Notes under the pieces: model-generated
The model's database searches: none
What the model saw: the letters and a program-made list of their open reading frames with translations, nothing else
What the model was told of the DNA's origin: nothing
DNA from: Salvator merianae
Taxonomy: Eukaryota; Chordata; Lepidosauria; Squamata; Teiidae
NCBI GenBank assembly: GCA_003586115.2
Contig: QVOM02000057.1
Location: 2,940,156 to 3,004,155, forward strand
Length of the DNA: 64,000 nucleotides
Reading direction: 5' to 3'
Shown: in pieces, positions 58,430 to 64,000 of the stretch
Layout of the letters: the number at the start of each line of letters is the position of its first letter
Numbering within the stretch: the stretch's first letter is position 1
Position numbers and translations under genes: made by a program

Positions 58430-58720
58430 GTCAAACCACTGGGTGGTTCAGTTCGCACACAAACCAAGCAAACCATAACGAACCGCCTGTGGTTCGCTAT
58501 GGTTCACTTGGTTCATTCCAACACTCCTTGGTTCAAGTTCAGTTCAGACTGGTTTTAGACAAGCAACAGGGTGGTTCAGTTCACATGTGAACCAAGCAAG
58601 CCAGAGCAAATCACCCTTGGTTCGCTATGGTTCGTTACTACACCATTGGTTTGGATTCAACCCGCACAGCCGTTTCAAAGACCAGGGTGGTTCGGTTCCC
58701 ATGTGAACTCCCCAGTCCAC
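58430..58720. repeat. Tandem GGTTC/GAACC-rich repeat, about 120-bp period
   Basis: GGGTGGTTCAG or GGGTGGTTCGG recurs at 58441, about 58569 and about 58685. Each is followed by GTTCNCACNNNNAACC blocks. About two and a half imperfect copies are present. Confidence 0.6.
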
Positions 58721-59718
58721 TGAGAATTGCAGACCAACCAAACCAGTTTGGCAAATTCCCACTCACTGGTCCTCAAGACAACATTATCTGTGGCCAACGT
58801 TATCTATCTGTGTAGAACAACAGCAAAAAGCTCATTTTCCACCTCTCATCTCTGGAGGCCGTTAGACTGTTCATTCCAATCCAAAGATTTGGGCCTTTAT
58901 TGTCTCTCCTTCCCTGCAGGAGAAGGGGATTTTTTTCAAAAAAATAATTGCTGGGCAGTTGTCTTCTGCATGTCTCTTTTGTTAACCTTTGCACAATTTC
59001 TGTTGCAAAACCTGAGCTTTCAGATGCTGCAGGCAGTTTTGGAAATGAGTGAAGCAACAGGAGTTTCTTTCTGGTTCTCTGTTTAGCTTTTGCCTTTTTT
59101 ATCTTCTTAACAAACCCTGAGCAATTCAGCTCAAAACCACAGCTGTTAGTTCTGTCCAATCCTTTCCCAAAAATGAAGATCTTGAAGGTTTTCAGTTTTA
59201 AAATTTGTATCATTTGAGATAAAACTATCGATAGAAATATCAGCCTGGACTTCAAATGCTAATCTAGTTGGAGAATGGCCAAAACTGAATGCAAAAGACA
59301 AGATAGCAAAGAATTATCCAGCACCCAGAAATCAAAGTTTGGAAAAGCTTCACCTCGGGACTATGATGTCCATGAATTACATAACTCTCTGGCTGAAGAA
59401 CATGGAAAATGTGGAAGCAGAAAGAGAGAGAAAAAGAAATTATTTACACCTTTGGTCCCCCTTCAGAGTGCGCAAACACATCAACAAAGTGACTAGTCTT
59501 CTTTCCACATTATCTAAGCCAAAGGTGGATTTTCTGAGTTAGATAATGCAGAAAAAAACCAGCTTGATCCTTTGCTGATGTGTTTCTCATCATGAAAGTG
59601 GACTGAAACTGGATTAAAGTTAGGTGTGAACACAGCCAGAGAGAAGCAGAATTTTCTAAACTCTGATCCCTAAGCACTGGAGCGATTTTTCCTCTCATTG
59701 CTCCAATAACCCTGGCGT

Positions 59719-60420
59719 TTACCGGTCTAAAGAGTGGAGCACAAACAATTGAACATTTCAGCACTTGTAAAGCAGCACATTGTCCACCAGATGGCACCAA
59801 AGGCTAATTTCTCGCCGTCTATCGCCATAAAGTGTGGGACACAAATAACTGAACATCTCAGTACTTGTAAAGCAGCATATTGTCCACCAGATGGCACCAA
59901 AACCCGGTTTCTGGCCGTCTATGGCCATAAACAGTGCAACGCGAATGACTGAACATTTCAGCACTTGTAAAGCAGCATATTGTCCACCAGATGGCACCAT
60001 AACCCAGTTTCTGGCCGTCTATGGCCATAAACAGTGCAACGCGAATGACTGAACATTTCAGCACTTGTAAAGCAGCATATTGTCCACCAGATGGCACCAT
60101 AACCCAGTTTCTGGCCGTCTATGGCCATACACAGTGCAACGAGAATGACTGAATATCTCAGCACTTGTAAAGCAGCATATTGTCCACCAGATGGCACCAA
60201 AACCTAGTTTCTGGCCGTCTATGGCCATACACAGTGCAACGCGAATGACTGAATATCTCAGCACTTGTAAAGCAGCACATTGTCCACCAGATGGCACCAA
60301 AGGCTAATTTCTCGCCGTCTATCGCCATAAAGTGTGGGACGCAAATAACTGAACATCTCAGTACTTGTAAAGCAGCACATTGTCCACTAGGCGGCACCAA
60401 AGGCCAGTTTCTGGCCATGC
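59719..60420. repeat. 100-bp tandem array, seven units, one CTCF-like motif per unit
   Basis: Units repeat every 100 bases exactly: AGCAGCATATTGTCCACCAG, then ATGGCACCA, then a GGCCGTCTATGGCC palindrome, and so on. CCACCAGATGGCAC starts at 59784, 59884, 59984, 60084, 60184 and 60284. The variant CCACTAGGCGGCAC starts at 60384. All are on plus. The first and sixth units share a variant tail (CGCCGTCTATCGCC), so the array has a higher-order pattern. The 80-codon minus frames over it arise from the repeat. Confidence 0.9.
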
Positions 60421-61147
60421 AATTAGTTGTCTAATCTGTTTTTACAGGAAATTTAGAAGAAACCGAGGCGAACAGGTCTGTATATTCCTATTGTACACAC
60501 GCTACAAAAACTTTAGAATATATATATTGCTGTACGGCATGTTTTACATTACATAGATATTCGTCTTCCTTTCTTGCTCTAAAGCCTATTACAGGAGTTC
60601 AGCAACTTGAAAGACTCAGGCAAGAAATCCGTGTTGAATGTTGCCCAATCCTGTGTTCTGGCTGCAGTCTTAAAGCAGAAGCTGACCAAAAGCTAAACCA
60701 CCAGGTTAATTTCTGGGTTCTGGGGAATGTTCTCTGCAGATTATTTTTAACTTTTCCTAGACCTGTGCAAATTTTACTTTGTGCATATATATTAAAATCA
60801 CATTTGTCTTCTTTTTGTTTATTCGCTTGCATTTACACCCTGCCTTACCTCTTAGGATTTCAGGACAGATTGCAACAGCCCAAACACATTAAAAAAAAAA
60901 AAGAGAGAGAGAAATTAAAAGAGGACATTTCTCCAGACATTAGTAATTCCATTTTGGTGTAGTTTGCATAAATTGAAAAAGGCCTGGGATTATTTCTGCC
61001 TGGTTTGTTTTTTTGTGTGTGTGTGCTTTGCAAAGACGAGAGATCTGTGGGTATGGAATTTCGGCTCCAGCTCTAAAATATACAACCGTGCATGTATTTT
61101 TATCTCAAGCACTAGGAAACAACTTGGATAGGTGTGCCTTCATGAGT

Positions 61148-61161
61148 CCACTAGATGGCGC
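61148..61161 (+). promoter_or_regulatory. CTCF-like motif
   Basis: CCACTAGATGGCGC fits the CTCF core at all strongly weighted positions. It has the same orientation as the tandem array 0.75 kb to the left. Confidence 0.5.
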
Positions 61162-61267
61162 CACAAGACAAGCTAACATGCCTCCATCGATAGGTGCTCG
61201 CTACCTATATTGTATTGAAATGCCCAGCGATTGTTAGAGCGAGAGGATCGCTTCTGCGGGGGTTGAA

Positions 61268-61700
61268 ACTACAAGTCCCATGCTCCTTTGCCACATTATA
61301 GGTACGTAAACACTGAAGGCGTTTCCTCCCCTTAAACACTGGCGAGAATGCATGGTAGCTAGGCTTTAAAATAACCCCAGCATCTTGAAAACTTTCTTCA
61401 GCTCTGCTCTGTCCTGGGGAAGGACAGTTCGGGTTCATGGGATTTGTAGTTCAGAGCCTTGGCTTGGATTTAGAGGGAATTGCAACCCAATTGCTGTCTG
61501 CCCCAGCACGAGCCGAGGTCAAGGCTGATGGGAATTGTAGTTCAGCCTCTGGAAGTACTTAAGGCGGCTTTCCTTGGGTTAATGCCATAGAGCTGATTCC
61601 TAGAGAGGGAGGGCGGATGGAATATAGAGAAAGAAATGGTTAGAGGAGCCCTTGCCGACGCCGAGCCTCTATGAATTATTGAACTACAACTCCCATGAAC
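61268..61700. promoter_or_regulatory. Cluster of four ZNF143-like motifs
   Basis: ACTACAA-TCCCAT cores lie at 61268-61285 (+), 61450-61433 (-), 61541-61527 (-) and 61683-61700 (+). ZNF143 recognises ACTACAA-TCCCA-type sites at promoters and loop anchors. The same words also occur in some dispersed repeats, so binding is not certain. Confidence 0.4.
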
Positions 61701-61979
61701 CCACCCAATCCCGCTAAGGGCCTGGAGATCTTGGCTTTAGAGATGTTGTCAGACTTCAGCTCCCAGCAGGCTCCAGCCCAAGTTCGCCTAGCATTTAAGG
61801 ATGATGGGAACATCTGAATGGGTGCAGGATGATTCCCCCCAGTGCCTCTAACTGCGAGACTAATTCTCCCTTTTCAAATCAGAGGCGCAATGCTGACATC
61901 TATGCCGCCTTCCTATATTCCTCGGTTGCTCTCAAAAACCAGCGCTCGAGATTCTGTGGGCAAAGTCAGAAATCATTTC

Positions 61980-62760
61980 TGTTTCTAGTTGGTCAGCGGT
62001 CCTCCGCTCCTGCAGAGGGTGCCCTGGCGTCCGGCGGGACAGCCCGCGGGGCGGCTCCTGAGCAGCTGAGAGCGCAGCCAGGCCGGGCGGGCGCGCAGGC
62101 GGCGGGTGGCGATGAGGAGGAGGGACGCTGCTGCGCGGCTTCCGGAGGTGAAGCCGGCTAGGGCGGCAGCTGTGCTGACTGCCCAGGTAAGGTGCGCGGG
62201 GGCAGGTTGCGGGCGCTGCAGCAGTGCCCTGTCTGCACTGCCAGGGCACTCCTCGCCTGGGACGCAGGCAGCAGGCAGGTGGCGGGGGGGGGGAGAGCCC
62301 GCCGCTGCTGCTCCTTGCACCGGCCGGGGCGGGCGGCGGAGGCTGTCGCTGTTGCTGTTTCCCTCCTCCCCCTCTCCCCCCACGCCAAAAGCTCCCTTTC
62401 CCTTCGCCCCCCCCCCCCGCCCACGAGCCAGGCCAGCAGGAGCTCTGCTTTGCTTCGCTTTGCTTTGCTTTGCTTTGCCCAGGCAGCAGCACCAGGCAGG
62501 GCGGCCGGTGGGTCTCTCGCCTTTCCGCGCCTGGCTGCCGCTTGCTTGCCCTGGGGGGCCCTCCAGCTGTTTTGCAAGAAGGGATGGGCGGATAAGTCAG
62601 GGTCAGACCCCATTGCCCCCCCCCCGAGAAAGAAAGACCCCTGCGGGCCCATAAAAAAGTCTGCAGCAGGCGGCAGGCAGGGGAGCAGCAGCCGAAGGCG
62701 CGTCTGGGTCTGGAGCAGGTCGCTCGGCCGAGGGGTTCAAGGGTTTGGACCCCAAAGCCC
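61980..62760 (+). promoter_or_regulatory. CpG island with probable first exon of a rightward gene
   Basis: GC content and CpG count rise sharply here (GCGGGCGCGCAGG, GCTGCGCGGC), unlike the rest of the window. A consensus donor CCCAG/GTAAGG lies at 62186/62187 on plus, so an exon ending at 62186 is likely. An ATG at 62111 gives an open frame to that donor (MRRRDAAARLPEV), but it may be a leader frame. The promoter type (no TATA, CpG) differs from the EDC genes and suggests a broadly expressed neighbour whose body is outside the window. Identity is unknown. Confidence 0.55.
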
Positions 62761-62769
62761 CGCTGGAAA

Positions 62770-63020
62770 CTCCCTCCCTCTCTCCCTCCTTCGCTCGCTG
62801 GCTCTCTCGCTCACTTTCCTTCCTTCCTTCTTTCTTTCTTTCTTTCCCTCTTTCCTTGCTTCCCTCCCTCCCTCTTCTGTCTTTCCTTCCTTCACTCTCT
62901 TCCTCCCTTTCTTTCTCTCGTTCTTTCCTTCCTTTTCTCCCTCCTTCCTTCCTTCTTTCTCTCTTCCTCCCTCCCTCCCTTCCTCTCCTTTCACCCAATC
63001 TGGTCCTTTCTCCTTCTTTT
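62770..63020. repeat. CT-rich pyrimidine tract
   Basis: TTCC, CTCC and TTTC units run over about 250 bases. The Ser/Leu/Phe-rich plus frames and Glu/Arg/Lys-rich minus frames are repeat artefacts. Confidence 0.85.
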
Positions 63021-63699
63021 TGGTTTATTAGTATATGGAGACGTTTGTCTGCTTTCTTCACGGGTTTTTCAGTTTGGGGCCTCTTGGGCCAGGAAATCAG
63101 GCTGAATTTCTCTCCCTCCTCCTGGTTCCTTTCGCTTTTGGTTCCCCGAATCTTCCCTCTGCCCCAATTTCATTTTTAAAAAAGGCGATTGCCTCCCTTC
63201 CTTCCACTTATTTACGCACCATTTTCCTGGAACAGAAAGCCCGTGCTAATCATGGTCCAGCTGTAGCCAACTGGTTTTCTGATCCACTTATACTGTCTGA
63301 AAACCCTCTCCCCGTGAGGTTCGGCCCTCAACTTTGCACCCACCCTGGGCAGAATAGCGTAAAAGAGAAGGGACAATGTTCACGCTTTGCCCTGAGGTGC
63401 TAGAATGTGGTCAGAGGGGCAGGACCCTCTTGTATGCCGTTTCCGATGTTCTTATGTCAGTAGTCTGGACCAACCAACTGCCTGGTACGCTTCAACCACA
63501 GGGGACCAGTGCTGTTATGGTCCAGAACCACCCCTAGGGGTCTGGATTAGTGATAGGGCTACAGCTGCTAATCTGTTCTGATCGAAGTCTATAAAATCAC
63601 GCACGGGGTAGAAAAAGTGGATAGAGAGAAAATCTCTTCTCCATCACACAGCTGTGCTAGAACCGGGGGTCACTGTGTGAAGCTGATGGGCAGGAGAGT

Positions 63700-63995
63700 T
63701 AGGACTGACGGGGGGGGTATTTTTCACCCAGGGGGTCATCGGGTTAGACAAATTCATGGAGGACAGGTGTATTGATGGTTACAGGAATGGATGCCTGGGT
63801 ACCACTTCTGGGTTGGAGAGACAGGCAGGAGGCCTCTCAAGGCCATTTGCAGGGAGTGGAGAGCAGGTGAAAGTTTTGCCTTCGTCTTCTGCGTGGGATG
63901 CCCAGGAGCAATTGGTGGCCCACTGGGTGAGACAGGATGCTGGACTAGATGGGCCATGGCCTGATCCAGCAGGGCTCCTCTTATGTTCTCGTCCA
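63700..63995 (+). mobile_element. CR1-superfamily LINE 3' end
   Basis: It reads GGTCATCGGGTTAGACAAAT, then GGTTGGAGAGACAGGCAGGA, then GATGGGCCATGGCCTGATCC. It matches 56950-57310. Confidence 0.65.
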
Positions 63996-64000
63996 TCCTT

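Noticed and set aside
59734..60418. Series of minus-strand 80-codon frames spaced 100 bases apart, and a CRISPR-like regular spacing
   Set aside because: The 100-bp tandem array is contiguous, with no unique spacers, so it is not a CRISPR array. The frames are repeat products, since 100 is not a multiple of three.
61932..63061. Long frames of 132-279 codons on both strands
   Set aside because: They cover a CpG island and CT-rich tract and have low-complexity composition. Only the short exon up to the donor at 62187 seems plausible.

Overview
The window is vertebrate nuclear DNA, most likely from a squamate reptile. It has split genes with GT-AG introns, TATA-box promoters with non-coding first exons, tRNA-derived SINEs, BovB-type and CR1-type LINE fragments, many DNA-transposon MITEs and long simple repeats. 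The gene content is the right-hand part of the epidermal differentiation complex (EDC): SPRR-like cornified-envelope genes, then peptidoglycan recognition protein (PGLYRP) genes, then calgranulin-type S100 genes. The species is inferred from repeat content only.

Layout. At 0-2.5 kb there are two small SPRR-like genes head to head, one on minus and cut by the window edge, one on plus encoding 64 aa. At 4.0-6.9 kb there is an unrecognised minus-strand gene model with an S100-like first coding exon. From 11.0 to 28.9 kb there are three tandem minus-strand PGLYRP genes of four coding exons each, all open and all of the non-amidase type. From 33.0 to 45.8 kb there are three S100A9-like units on the minus strand: a decayed one, one with intact coding exons but no promoter or exon 1, and one complete. 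At 46.6-48.9 kb and 54.1-56.2 kb lie two more minus-strand S100 genes. From 56.3 kb on I found no coding gene. That stretch holds LINE and MITE remains, a 100-bp tandem array in which every unit has a CTCF-like motif (59.7-60.4 kb), more CTCF-like and ZNF143-like motifs, and a CpG island with a probable first exon of a plus-strand gene leaving the window (about 62.0-62.8 kb).

Function. The SPRR-like proteins are cross-linked barrier components, the PGLYRPs are secreted peptidoglycan-binding defence proteins, and the S100A9-like proteins would be calprotectin-type calcium and transition-metal binders. Together this is a skin barrier and skin immunity neighbourhood. Its recent evolution is dominated by local duplication. 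The CTCF-like array may mark its right boundary. All splice models come from reading sequence only, with no transcript support.
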